A DNA stretch of 64,000 nt. It comes from Bacteroidales bacterium (GTDB lineage: Bacteria; Bacteroidota; Bacteroidia; Bacteroidales; UBA12077). The position numbers and the translations under genes are program-made. Below the pieces are notes generated by a model. It worked only from the letters and a program-made list of their open reading frames with translations. It did not search any database and was not told the origin of the DNA. This document shows positions 1 to 8,820 of this stretch, in pieces. Every line of letters starts with the position of its first letter. The first letter of the stretch is position 1. The stretch lies in assembly GCA_003446015.1 (NCBI GenBank), contig DMBU01000193.1:1-64000 (forward strand), in the 5' to 3' direction.

Positions 1-309
1 GACAACTACTCTGAAACTGGTTTTCTTCCTTATGCTGTAGCAATTCATCTATCATATGTCGATAATGATAAAAAAATAAGAATTAAACATTTTGTTTCTG
101 ATTCTAACGATGACGCTTCTGATATTGGTGGAAAATTTGTGGAAGCTCTCAAAAAATTGGTGAACTGGTGTGTAGAAAAGAATATCCCTGATACAATTGC
201 AATATCACAATTTAAGGAATTATACCGCACTGGACACTTTCCTGGATTAGGCAGTATTAAAAAGCTTTCCATAATGCATCATATTGAACTTGTTCTAAAT
301 TTAATATGA
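1..309 (+). CDS. sce7725-like protein, C-terminal part (5' end outside window)
   Basis: Frame 1 is open from the first base to a TGA at 307-309, giving the last 102 residues of a protein whose start lies upstream of the window. It contains PYAVAIHLSY and KHFVSDSNDD, then a helical tail ending GLGSIKKLSIMHHIEL. From memory this resembles the C-terminus of the sce7725 family, proteins of unknown function that travel in accessory gene modules; I could not check this by search. The RES-domain gene starts one base after its stop, so the two are probably co-transcribed and may form one functional unit. The reading frame is real on grounds of length and composition; the family name is tentative. Confidence 0.55.
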   Translation, partial: DNYSETGFLPYAVAIHLSYVDNDKKIRIKHFVSDSNDDASDIGGKFVEALKKLVNWCVEKNIPDTIAISQFKELYRTGHFPGLGSIKKLSIMHHIELVLNLI

Positions 310-310
310 T

Positions 311-1357
311 ATGAACTGTTGCACTGAATGTTTCTCAAGTAATTATCTAAAAGATATTATAAATAGAAATAACACAATTGGAGATTGTGATTTTTGCGAT
401 TCCAAAAAAGTTTCAATTTATAATCCAGCAGAATTAAGTTTGATTTTTCAAAATATTTTGGATTTATATTCTGTTCATCTGGATTCAATTAAATCGATAG
501 AAACTCAAATTGAAATTGATTTTCAAAATAAAATTTTCTCAGAAAAAATTGGTCTCAATACCAAGTTGCTTTTGCAAAATATTGTCAAAGATGACTACAA
601 TACTTATCAACCTTTGTTTGAAAACAACGTTGTATTAACTTGTTCAAATCTCCCTGAAAGTGTTGATATAATCAAACCACTCCAAATATCATGGGAAAAG
701 TTTGCAAATGAAATAAAAACAACAAATCGTTTTCACATCCAGAATGCATTAGATTTAGAAAAGTTACAAGAATTACTGAATCGTTACAAAAAGCCGATTA
801 ATAAAGGGAAGAAGTTTTACCGCGCAAGAATTTCAAATAAGGATGGATTTGGAAAGTCGGAGATGCTTAATCCTCCTGCCGACAAAGCAAAAGCTGGAAG
901 AGCAAATCCAACTGGAATTTCTTATTTATATCTAGCAGACCAAATAAAAACTACACTTTATGAGGCAAGGGCTTCATTATTTGATTACGTTACAGTTGGC
1001 GAATTTAGGGCAAAAGATGACATTAAGGTTATTAATTTAAGAGGAGATACCTATGACCCAGTATTATTGGCAGAGCAGGAAGAATTAGAGGATTTCTTGA
1101 TTCATTTGCCATTTATAATAACTCTTGAAACTAACTTGTCAAAACCTAGACGTAGGAGTGATAATGAATTAGATTATTTGCCTACACAGTATTTATCTGA
1201 ATTTATTAAATCAATTGGTTTTGACGGAGTTGAATTCCAAAGTTCATTATTTTCTGGAGGATATAATCTGGCAATATTTACGCCTAATAAATTTGAATGT
1301 ATTGGTGTTAATGTCTTTGAAATTGAAAATATCGATTTAAAAGAAAAAAAAGTGTAA
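311..1357 (+). CDS. Zinc-ribbon / RES-domain protein (putative NAD+-degrading toxin)
   Basis: 348 residues. The N-terminus has a zinc-ribbon-like pair of CxxC motifs (C4/C7 and C26/C29) followed by a mostly helical stretch to about residue 160; this matches the HEPN/RES N-terminal domain architecture. Residues 168-325 form a RES domain: FYRAR (169-173), NPTG (199-202), YLYLA (205-209), LYEAR (216-220) and a C-terminal SGGYNLAIF block. RES domains of Xre-RES systems are ADP-ribosyltransferase-fold NAD+ glycohydrolases or transferases, and the Arg, Tyr and Glu of those active sites have plausible counterparts here. No Xre/MbcA-type antitoxin is adjacent; the partner would have to be the gene just upstream (1-309). 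Domain assignment is firm; toxin or defence role is inference. Confidence 0.8.
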   Translation: MNCCTECFSSNYLKDIINRNNTIGDCDFCDSKKVSIYNPAELSLIFQNILDLYSVHLDSIKSIETQIEIDFQNKIFSEKIGLNTKLLLQNIVKDDYNTYQPLFENNVVLTCSNLPESVDIIKPLQISWEKFANEIKTTNRFHIQNALDLEKLQELLNRYKKPINKGKKFYRARISNKDGFGKSEMLNPPADKAKAGRANPTGISYLYLADQIKTTLYEARASLFDYVTVGEFRAKDDIKVINLRGDTYDPVLLAEQEELEDFLIHLPFIITLETNLSKPRRRSDNELDYLPTQYLSEFIKSIGFDGVEFQSSLFSGGYNLAIFTPNKFECIGVNVFEIENIDLKEKKV

Positions 1358-1450
1358 AAGCCTAAAAGAGCCATACACATTAAACAAACGCACAGCTAAT
1401 TTTGCCTAAAGAGCATGTGACACACAATTTGATTGTAAGAAAAAAGTCGA

Positions 1451-1521
1451 GTAGATAAAGGGGCGTTTCACCCCTAAACCTCTCACAGAACCGTGCGTAA
1501 TACTCTCACATCATACGGCTC
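1451..1521 (-). mobile_element. Group II intron 3' end remnant (domains V and VI)
   Basis: Read on the minus strand, 1521-1488 is a 34-nt hairpin starting GAGCCGT and ending ACGGTTC. It has the AGC triad, a lower helix, a two-nucleotide bulge and a GAGA (GNRA) tetraloop, which are the hallmarks of group II intron domain V. Immediately 3' of it, 1487-1451 can fold into a second hairpin built on AGGGG/CCCCT and ends in ATCTAC, as expected for domain VI and the intron 3' end. No reverse transcriptase/maturase ORF and no domains I-IV are present: the next gene on that side ends at 1588. This is therefore a truncated scar rather than a working intron. Domain VI limits are approximate. Confidence 0.8.
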
Positions 1522-1587
1522 TTCGGAATAGAACTCTATGGCGTAAAACCAAATTACCAATGCACAAACTATTTTTAATCCGAATTT

Positions 1588-3426
1588 TTAAAACCGAGAA
1601 TCTACTTCTTTTATGCATCTAACATAATAAAAATCTTTCTTTCTTACTTTTTCACTTAATTCAACTTTACCTTTTGAATCTATATAGTAATATCCGGGCT
1701 TTTCTCCATCATTAAACAAATATTTTGCACTAAACACATCTGATTTTGATTCTTCATCATAAATCATTTCTCCTCCAAGTAATAAGTCGAAGCCTGTACC
1801 TCCAAAAGGATATAGTATTTTTAAGTTGTTTGCAGCTTTATTAATTAATAAATATTTCCATTCTTCCAGCGTTGGTATACGCCATCCGTCGGGGCAACCA
1901 GTACTTATTACTTCAATGTTATACAGATGTCCAAATAAATTACAATCGGTTTTAATATTGTTACGGCACATGCTGTTTTCACCTAAATCATAATTTAGAT
2001 TTTCCGACATCCATACTTTGTTTTCAATCTCAACAAAGCCATATTCTTTCTGATCACGAGAATCGACAAAACTTCCATTTTTAATTTTATCTTTTTCTGT
2101 AATGAATTTTTCATTATCCAGAACACAGCGTACTTTAGCTGTTTCGCTGGTATATTTATCTTTCCAGCCGGCTTCACCCTTAACATTCGTTACGAACTGA
2201 AGAACTTTTTTACTGTCTTCCTTATCCTTATCACTTATCCAGTATGTATTGTAAGTATAATGATGTGTATTTAACCAATAATCATTACCTGAAAGACTAA
2301 AACCCCAGATTCCGTCAGAGCTTAGTCTTTCGCTTAAAACTTGTTTTTCATTTTCGAGTTTTATTGAAGGCTCGAATTCTTTGATAAGATTTTCCCATTC
2401 TTCTTTTTCTGGTAATCTCCATCCTGTAGGACACCTGTCTGCAGTTTCTTTATACATATAACTGCCTGTAATATCTTTCTTCATCCAAATAGCTTTTCCT
2501 ACATAAATCCAATCAAGCTCTTCTCCTGTAAAAGGATGATTAACAACTCCTGTTACTGGCTTTAAATTGATTCCTGTTTCGGTTGTTGCTTCAATTTTTG
2601 CTAAAAAAACCGAACTTTGAACACAACGAACACTTAGCTCTTCCGATTTACTTCGTAATTCTTTACTTATTTTGTTATCATCAATCCTGATTATTCGTGC
2701 AAAGTATTTATCAGAATATCCTGTGTATAACATTTTATTTTCGGAGCTTGTCCAAAAAGCCAGAGCTTTCTGATTTGGGTACAATGAAGTTTTATAATCA
2801 CATTCGTTTATAGCAAATCCTGCATCGTTAAGCTTTGATAAATCAATCTGTCTAAGGCCATGCTCTTTAACTTTATTTTTATCAACCCCAAATTCAACTT
2901 CGAATTCCATCCATTCTTCGTCTGTAGGTAAATGCCATTCATCAGGGCATGCGTTGCGTGCACTTGAGTTATTAAATGTTCCACCACAATTTTCATCGCT
3001 TGTTGAAGATTTTAAGTTTTGAGTCATCCATTTTGTTTTTCCTATTCTTTTCCAGGTATAAATCACACCGTTCTTATCCTTAAGATCACCTTCTTTTGAT
3101 TGTTCAACAGTATAGTATTCGGCTATAAGTTTAAATTGAACTTTATCCGAAATATGAGTTAAATGATCAACCCACAATACCATATTCTTGGTTTTTCCGG
3201 TTAAAATGCTATCACCAACATCACCATAAACTTTTTCAATAGCAAACCAGTCTTTGTTGTTTACAGAATAAAATACGCTTACCTTAAATACATCAACGTT
3301 TGGACTATTTAAATCATAATGAATGGCTAATTCTCCGCCATTTTGATCTATTTTCAAATTTTCAATGTTCTGTGCATGTGTATATATTACAACAAAACAG
3401 GCTATTAAAGTAATCATGTATTTCAT
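1588..3426 (-). CDS. FISUMP-domain exported protein with three repeats
   Basis: 612 residues with an N-terminal signal peptide ending near THAQ (residue 19). Residues about 20-107 look like a beta-sandwich domain. Three copies of the Fibrobacter succinogenes major paralogous (FISUMP) domain follow, at roughly 115-270, 290-440 and 450-610. Each copy starts with a W-containing strand (KTKWMTQNL, KAIWMKKDI, NKVWMSENL), then has a CP-x-W-x-P-x-x-EEW block (CPDEWHLP, CPTGWRLP, CPDGWRIP) and closes with VRC. FISUMP proteins are abundant surface or secreted proteins of unknown function in Bacteroidota and Fibrobacteres. It is monocistronic, convergent with the RES gene, and its 3' end lies close to the intron remnant. 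Confidence 0.85.
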   Translation of the reverse strand: MKYMITLIACFVVIYTHAQNIENLKIDQNGGELAIHYDLNSPNVDVFKVSVFYSVNNKDWFAIEKVYGDVGDSILTGKTKNMVLWVDHLTHISDKVQFKLIAEYYTVEQSKEGDLKDKNGVIYTWKRIGKTKWMTQNLKSSTSDENCGGTFNNSSARNACPDEWHLPTDEEWMEFEVEFGVDKNKVKEHGLRQIDLSKLNDAGFAINECDYKTSLYPNQKALAFWTSSENKMLYTGYSDKYFARIIRIDDNKISKELRSKSEELSVRCVQSSVFLAKIEATTETGINLKPVTGVVNHPFTGEELDWIYVGKAIWMKKDITGSYMYKETADRCPTGWRLPEKEEWENLIKEFEPSIKLENEKQVLSERLSSDGIWGFSLSGNDYWLNTHHYTYNTYWISDKDKEDSKKVLQFVTNVKGEAGWKDKYTSETAKVRCVLDNEKFITEKDKIKNGSFVDSRDQKEYGFVEIENKVWMSENLNYDLGENSMCRNNIKTDCNLFGHLYNIEVISTGCPDGWRIPTLEEWKYLLINKAANNLKILYPFGGTGFDLLLGGEMIYDEESKSDVFSAKYLFNDGEKPGYYYIDSKGKVELSEKVRKKDFYYVRCIKEVDSRF

Positions 3427-3656
3427 AGAATCAGATTTTAAAGTTTTAATTAAGAAACATAAAGATATTATATCGTAGGTTGAATTACAAAAAGATAAAG
3501 AAAGAAAAGTAAATTAATAATGAATACCTTTTTAAAATATATTGTTAACTTTGAAATCAATGACAATTCAGCGAGAACATATCATCAAATTTCAGAATCG
3601 TTTTAACGGCCTATAATAGATTCATCTCACCAAAATTTTATTCGATCTGGTTATTA

Positions 3657-3680
3657 CATAGTTTTAAACTATGATTTTTT
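3657..3680 (+). promoter_or_regulatory. Palindrome plus T-run in the leader of the saccharopine dehydrogenase-family gene
   Basis: CATAGTTT, one central base, then AAACTATG (3657-3673) form a perfect 8-bp dyad followed by a run of T (3675-3680), ending 22 bases before the ATG at 3702. It could be an operator or a leader terminator/attenuator; the tiny loop favours a protein-binding dyad. No function is shown. Confidence 0.4.
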
Positions 3681-3701
3681 AATCTTTTAATTTTAAACAT
3701 T

Positions 3702-4829
3702 ATGAAAAAAATAATAATACTGGGAGCCGGCATGGTAGGTAAGGCTATGGCTATTGATTTATCCAAAGAGTATAAAGTTAAATCGGTTGATATTGATAAA
3801 GATTCTTTAAACTATTTATCAGCTAATTATAAAATTGAAACGGAGGTACTTGATGTAACTAACGAAAAAAATCTTTCAAATGTGATTCAAAATTTTGATT
3901 TGGTTATTTCTGCTGTTCCTGGTTTTCTTGGTTTACAAACGATGAAAACGGTAATTAAAAACAAAAAGGATTTGGTTGATATTTCTTTTTTACCGGAAGG
4001 TGTTTTAGATCTTGACGATATGGCAAAAGAATATGGAGTAACAGTAGTAATGGACTGTGGAGTAGCTCCCGGAATGCCAAATATAATTGCAGGATATCAT
4101 CACGAAAAAATGCAAATTGAAAATTTTGAATACATGGTTGGTGGATTACCAAAAGAAAGAACATTTCCATTTGAATATAAAGCACCATTCTCGCCTTGCG
4201 ATGTAATTGAAGAATATACCCGTCCGGCACGGTTTGTTGAAAACGGCGAAATGGTTGTTAAACCTGCCATGAGTGATACTGAACTATTGGATTTTGAAAA
4301 TATTGGAACTTTAGAAGCCTTTAACTCAGACGGTTTACGGTCATTGATTTATACCTTGAGTGATATTCCAAATATGAAAGAGAAAACACTGCGTTTCCCA
4401 GGTCATATTAAAATGATACAGGCCTTAAAAGCTGCCGGATTTCTGGATTATAGCCCAATTAAGGTAAAAGGAAAAGAAATTGTTCCTTTCGATGTTACAT
4501 CCGAAATTCTTTTTAAATCGTGGAAACTAAATCCGGAGGATAAAGAATTCACAATCATGCGTGTTAAGGTTCAGGGAAAAGAGAATGGTGTAAAAAAAGA
4601 AATCACGTATGATTTGTATGACGAATACGACCCGATCGAAAAAATTTCCTCGATGGCTCGTACAACAGGGTTTACGGCTACTGCGACTGCCGATATGATC
4701 TTAAATAATGTTTTTAATGAAAAAGGAATGTTTCCTCCGGAGTTGGTTGGAAAACGCCCTGAATGTTTCAAATATATTTTAAATTATTTAGAGAAAAGAA
4801 ACATACATTACCTGAAAACGGAAATATAA
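3702..4829 (+). CDS. Saccharopine dehydrogenase family oxidoreductase
   Basis: 375 residues. A Rossmann NAD(P)-binding site opens the protein (ILGAGMVGKAMA, residues 5-16) and is followed by the acidic DID (residues 35-37) at the end of the second strand. The middle contains VVMDCGVAPGMPN, typical of the saccharopine dehydrogenase-like superfamily, and the C-terminal half is the catalytic/dimerisation domain. Members reduce or oxidise imine-linked amino acids: saccharopine or lysine dehydrogenases, or carboxynorspermidine synthase in polyamine synthesis. The sequence does not let me choose between these. It stands alone, with a strong terminator just downstream. The start is the only ATG before the Rossmann motif. 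Confidence 0.8.
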   Translation: MKKIIILGAGMVGKAMAIDLSKEYKVKSVDIDKDSLNYLSANYKIETEVLDVTNEKNLSNVIQNFDLVISAVPGFLGLQTMKTVIKNKKDLVDISFLPEGVLDLDDMAKEYGVTVVMDCGVAPGMPNIIAGYHHEKMQIENFEYMVGGLPKERTFPFEYKAPFSPCDVIEEYTRPARFVENGEMVVKPAMSDTELLDFENIGTLEAFNSDGLRSLIYTLSDIPNMKEKTLRFPGHIKMIQALKAAGFLDYSPIKVKGKEIVPFDVTSEILFKSWKLNPEDKEFTIMRVKVQGKENGVKKEITYDLYDEYDPIEKISSMARTTGFTATATADMILNNVFNEKGMFPPELVGKRPECFKYILNYLEKRNIHYLKTEI

Positions 4830-4858
4830 ACCACAGAGGATTAGAAGTTTAAAGTTTT

Positions 4859-4897
4859 GAGCTTGTACGAAAAACGTTTCGTATAAGCTCATTTTTT
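4859..4897 (+). terminator. Rho-independent terminator
   Basis: GAGCTTGTACGAAA pairs with TTTCGTATAAGCTC (with one mismatch) around a short AACG loop, followed by ATTTTTT. It closes the saccharopine dehydrogenase-family transcript. Confidence 0.85.
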
Positions 4898-4972
4898 ATA
4901 ATAAAATATCAACTCTGTCATTGTGTATTGTAGTTAAAATATTAACTTTAAATATAATTTATGATACTCAAC

Positions 4973-6970
4973 ATGAAAAGAGTTTTTTTAAGATCCATAT
5001 TAAATCTGTTTTTAGTATTGGTTTATTTTCAGATTAATGCAAAAGTTAATAATCACGATTTATTTCCAAGAACAACACTCGAATTTTATGTGCTTGAAAG
5101 TACTTTTTCTGAAGGTGAATATCTAAAAGGAGATATTCATGAATTAGGATTCACAAAGTACGATTATAAAGAAATTCCTTTTAACAGGCCTGTAAATGAC
5201 AGAATGATAAGCTTAAGAGCTGGATTTAAAATTGACGGTACTTATTCAGATGAAGATTTGTATGTTGTGGTATTACCCGTTGATTATTCATGCAAGATTT
5301 TTTTTAACGAAAAACTGCTTAATGTAAGAGGTGATTATGAATTTGAATATACAAATCGATTACACCAATCAGAGAAAATTTTATTACCCCCCGGATTAAT
5401 TAATTACAATGATAAAAATGAAGTAGCTATTCAGCTTTATCCAAAGGAAGGTGAATCGTATCCTTTAAGTCATGTTTTTTTAACAAATTCAAAAGATGCT
5501 ACCCGTTATGTATTTTATAGAAACCTGCTGGGCCCAAAATTAATTTTCGCCCTTTCCTTAGTTGGGTTTGTGTTTTTCGTTTTTTACTTAATAATTTATA
5601 TAAGCAGGAGAGAATACCAAAAACAACAGTTTTTGTTTTTTGCCTTTATGAATTTGTTTTTTGTAATTAGTTATAGCAATAATATTTTCTCACATAATTT
5701 CTCAAACACTTACTTCTTAGAAAAATTAGCCCGTGTAGGATTTCCAATGTTTATTTTTGTTGGAATCTGTTTTTTGTTGGATTACACTAACCTTTTTAAG
5801 AAAAAGAAGATTATTAAAGCTATATTACTTGTAATTTATGTTCCCGCTGCACTCATGGTATTAGCACCAAATACTACAACAGGAGTAATAAATGCATATA
5901 ATGCATACCCTTTAATTTCCCTGATTGTTGGAAATTTTTTACTGTTTGCAATTACATTTATGTTTTTCCTGAGAGAAAAAGATATGAAATCAGCATTTTT
6001 ATTTGTTATCTTTTTAGTAAATATAATTGCAGGATTGCATGATGGGTATTATTTTGCTGTTTTAAAAATCAAACCTTTTATTTTATTAACTCCCAATACC
6101 GTATTCGGCATAAATTTAATTATCTTTTTCATACTTGCAGTCGATCATTCCAAATTATACCATGTTGCATTAAGTAGTTCAGAAAAACTTGAAAAATTAA
6201 ATCAGGAACTGGAAGTGTTAGTTGAGAAAAGAACACAAAAAATAGTTGAATATGCAAATCTGATGGAAGAAGCGAACAATACCAAAGATAAATTCCTTTC
6301 TATTATTGCCCATGATTTAAAAAACCCTTTTAATACCTTAATAGGTTATTCAGATGTATTAAAATCAGATTTTAGAGAATATGGGCAGGATGAAATATCT
6401 CAACATTTAAATATTATCTACGATACTTCAGTAAAAGGTTATAACCTGTTAGAGAATCTTTTGCAATGGTCACAGTCGCAAACAAATAAAATCATTTTTG
6501 ATCCTGTAAAAATTAATTTACACGAAATTGTTGAATACTGTATCGATGACATAGAACATCAAAGTCAGTTTAAAGATATTGATATAGTTAATGAAATACC
6601 TGAAAAGTCGCATATTATTGGTGACAAAAATTTGTTAAAAACAATATTGCGAAATCTAATTAACAATGCAGTCAAATATACACCCCGAAATGGGATGGTA
6701 TCCATAAGTTCTCGGAAAGTTGAAGAATATATCGAAGTTGCAGTTAAAGATACAGGAATAGGGATGACTAAAGAGGAATTACAAGACCTTTTTAAAATTG
6801 ATAAAATATCATCAAAGCCAGGCACAAATAAGGAAAAGGGGAGTGGTCTGGGTTTAGTTCTTTGTAAAGAATTTGTTGAAAAACATGGAGGTAAAATATG
6901 GGTGGAAAGCAGTTTAGATATGGGGAGTATTTTTAGTTTTACAATTCCAAAAATAATAAGGATGAATTAA
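4973..6970 (+). CDS. 7TMR-DISM-type membrane histidine kinase
   Basis: About 665 residues from the ATG at 4973, which directly begins a signal peptide (MKRVFLRS); an in-frame ATG at 4961 would add four residues. The order is: signal peptide, an extracellular beta-rich 7TMR-DISMED-like domain (to about residue 185), about seven membrane helices (190-405), a coiled coil (LEKLNQELEVLVEKR), a HisKA domain with the phospho-acceptor His in IIAHDLKNP, and a HATPase domain with N box (NLINNAVKY), G1 (DTGIGM) and G2 (GSGLGL). It has no receiver or DNA-binding domain and no response regulator is nearby, so its partner is encoded elsewhere. The stimulus is unknown. Confidence 0.9.
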   Translation: MKRVFLRSILNLFLVLVYFQINAKVNNHDLFPRTTLEFYVLESTFSEGEYLKGDIHELGFTKYDYKEIPFNRPVNDRMISLRAGFKIDGTYSDEDLYVVVLPVDYSCKIFFNEKLLNVRGDYEFEYTNRLHQSEKILLPPGLINYNDKNEVAIQLYPKEGESYPLSHVFLTNSKDATRYVFYRNLLGPKLIFALSLVGFVFFVFYLIIYISRREYQKQQFLFFAFMNLFFVISYSNNIFSHNFSNTYFLEKLARVGFPMFIFVGICFLLDYTNLFKKKKIIKAILLVIYVPAALMVLAPNTTTGVINAYNAYPLISLIVGNFLLFAITFMFFLREKDMKSAFLFVIFLVNIIAGLHDGYYFAVLKIKPFILLTPNTVFGINLIIFFILAVDHSKLYHVALSSSEKLEKLNQELEVLVEKRTQKIVEYANLMEEANNTKDKFLSIIAHDLKNPFNTLIGYSDVLKSDFREYGQDEISQHLNIIYDTSVKGYNLLENLLQWSQSQTNKIIFDPVKINLHEIVEYCIDDIEHQSQFKDIDIVNEIPEKSHIIGDKNLLKTILRNLINNAVKYTPRNGMVSISSRKVEEYIEVAVKDTGIGMTKEELQDLFKIDKISSKPGTNKEKGSGLGLVLCKEFVEKHGGKIWVESSLDMGSIFSFTIPKIIRMN

Positions 6971-7004
6971 ACCTGAATTGAAAATTACATATAAATTACA
7001 TTGA

Positions 7005-7034
7005 AACAGATAATTAATTATTATCTGTTTTTTT
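7005..7034 (+). terminator. Rho-independent terminator after the histidine kinase
   Basis: AACAGATAAT and ATTATCTGTT form a perfect 10-bp stem around a 5-base loop, followed by seven T. Confidence 0.9.
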
Positions 7035-7199
7035 ATTGAACAAGCAATCTTGATTATTTGTATTAAACTAAGTTTTGATTGTTTCTCAAATATTTGGCAT
7101 AAAAAACTAGTATAATATGTAGTAACAACTTTGATAATATAATATAAACATATATTTTCGACACCTTTTGAATATAAAATATTATTAAAGAATTGAATT

Positions 7200-8708
7200 A
7201 TGAAGAGGAGTCCAATAGCAATATTTTTAAATGGTGTAGAAAAAATTGGAAATGCATTACCGCATCCAGCAACTTTATTTGGAATATTTGCATTACTCGT
7301 TTTAATTTTTTCTACAATATTTGCTTTTATAGGCTCATCTGCGATGCATCCTGGTACAGGAGAAGTATATGAAGCTGTTAATCTTTTGTCAAAAGATGGG
7401 GTGCATATGATTTTAACCGAGATGGTTAACAATTTCACCAGTTTTGCACCACTAGGAATTGTAATTGTTGCTATGCTTGGTATTGGTCTTGCAGAAAATT
7501 CTGGTCTTATTGCTGTTATTATTCGTAGCCTGGTAATTTACTCTCCGGAAAAATACTTAACATTTATAATTGTTTTAGCCGGAATATTATCTAATCTCGC
7601 ATCAAGTGTGGGTTATGTATTATTAGTTCCTTTGGCCGGAACAATTTTTATAGCAATAGGTCGTAACCCAATTGCAGGAATGGCAGCTGCTTTTGCAGGA
7701 GTTTCTGGAGGATATTCCGCAAACTTAATTTTAGGTACTATTGATCCATTATTAGCTGGCTTATCGCAAGAAGCTGCACGATTGGTAGATCCTGCGTACC
7801 ATGTAAATCCAACAGCAAATTATTATTTTATGGTAGCTTCTACTTTTGTTATTGCTGTTTTAGGTACATGGGTTACTGAAAAAATAGTAATACCAAGATT
7901 AGGCCCTTATAAAAATGATAATGCCGAAAACGAAAAGATTTCAAGATTAACAAAAATTGAAAAAAAAGGAATTAAAAGAGCTTCATTAGTATTTCTTGGT
8001 TTTGTAGTAATTGTATTAATTGGATTATTGCCTTCAAATGGAATACTTCGTGGTACAGATGGTACTATTTTAAAATCACCTGTATTAAAAGGCGTTGTTG
8101 CAATTTTGTTTTTAGTTGCGGGACTAATGGGTGTTGTGTATGGTTCTGTTACAGGAAAATATAAAAACGACAAAGATATTATGAAAGGAATGTCTGAGTC
8201 TATGAAAACTATGGCCTCTTATATTGTACTTGTATTCTTTGCTGCTCAATTTGTAGAATATTTTAACTGGAGTAACTTAGGAATTATACTTGCAATTAAT
8301 GGAGCCAGTTTTATTCAAAGTTTAAATCTTGGACTAATTCCATTAGCAATAATGTTTGTAATATTTGCTGGGTCAATAAATTTGGTGATGGGCAGCGCTT
8401 CTGCTAAATGGGCTTTACTGGCTCCAATTTTTGTGCCTATGTTTATGTTTCTTGGCTACACACCTGAACTTACCCAGGTAGTTTATAGAATTGGCGATAG
8501 CGTAACCAATATAATTTCACCTATGATGAGTTTCTTTGCACTCATTATTGTTTATTTCCAGAAATACGATGAGAATTCAGGAATTGGAACTTTAGTTGCA
8601 ACCATGTTACCTTACTCTATTGTTTTCTTTATTGGATGGGTAATACTTCTTGTTGCATGGTTACTTATAGGATTACCATTAGGACCAGGAGCAAGTCTAC
8701 ATTTATAG
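7200..8708 (+). CDS. AbgT-family transporter
   Basis: 502 residues with about a dozen hydrophobic helices, starting KRSPIAIFLNGVEKIGNALPHP and containing GIGLAENSGLI, ILSNLASSVGYVLLVPL, SGGYSANL and the conserved SASAKWALLAPIFVPM and VTNIISPMM blocks of the AbgT family. Members import p-aminobenzoyl-glutamate, a folate breakdown product, or act as antimetabolite (sulfonamide) exporters; which applies here cannot be read from the sequence. It is a single gene between two clear terminators. The ATG at 7200 is the natural start. No aminobenzoyl-glutamate hydrolase gene lies beside it. Confidence 0.9.
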   Translation: MKRSPIAIFLNGVEKIGNALPHPATLFGIFALLVLIFSTIFAFIGSSAMHPGTGEVYEAVNLLSKDGVHMILTEMVNNFTSFAPLGIVIVAMLGIGLAENSGLIAVIIRSLVIYSPEKYLTFIIVLAGILSNLASSVGYVLLVPLAGTIFIAIGRNPIAGMAAAFAGVSGGYSANLILGTIDPLLAGLSQEAARLVDPAYHVNPTANYYFMVASTFVIAVLGTWVTEKIVIPRLGPYKNDNAENEKISRLTKIEKKGIKRASLVFLGFVVIVLIGLLPSNGILRGTDGTILKSPVLKGVVAILFLVAGLMGVVYGSVTGKYKNDKDIMKGMSESMKTMASYIVLVFFAAQFVEYFNWSNLGIILAINGASFIQSLNLGLIPLAIMFVIFAGSINLVMGSASAKWALLAPIFVPMFMFLGYTPELTQVVYRIGDSVTNIISPMMSFFALIIVYFQKYDENSGIGTLVATMLPYSIVFFIGWVILLVAWLLIGLPLGPGASLHL

Positions 8709-8730
8709 AAAGATAAATATTGATATTTAA

Positions 8731-8759
8731 TAGATCTGAAGAATTACAGATCTATTTTT
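8731..8759 (+). terminator. Rho-independent terminator after the AbgT gene
   Basis: TAGATCTG and CAGATCTA form a perfect 8-bp stem with an 8-base loop, followed by TTTTT. Confidence 0.9.
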
Positions 8760-8820
8760 AATTATGTATTTGTTGATTTTTAAATATTAAATTTTCAATT
8801 TTACTTTTTATACTATTCAC

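Noticed and set aside
1375..1440. Integron attC site between the RES gene and the intron scar
   Set aside because: No RYYYAAC/GTTRRRY pair with internal symmetry could be built; only loose resemblance to the spacer after mazF remains.
6914..7438. 174-residue reading frame on the minus strand across the end of the kinase gene and the start of the AbgT gene
   Set aside because: It overlaps two clear genes and a perfect terminator, and its translation has no protein-like pattern.
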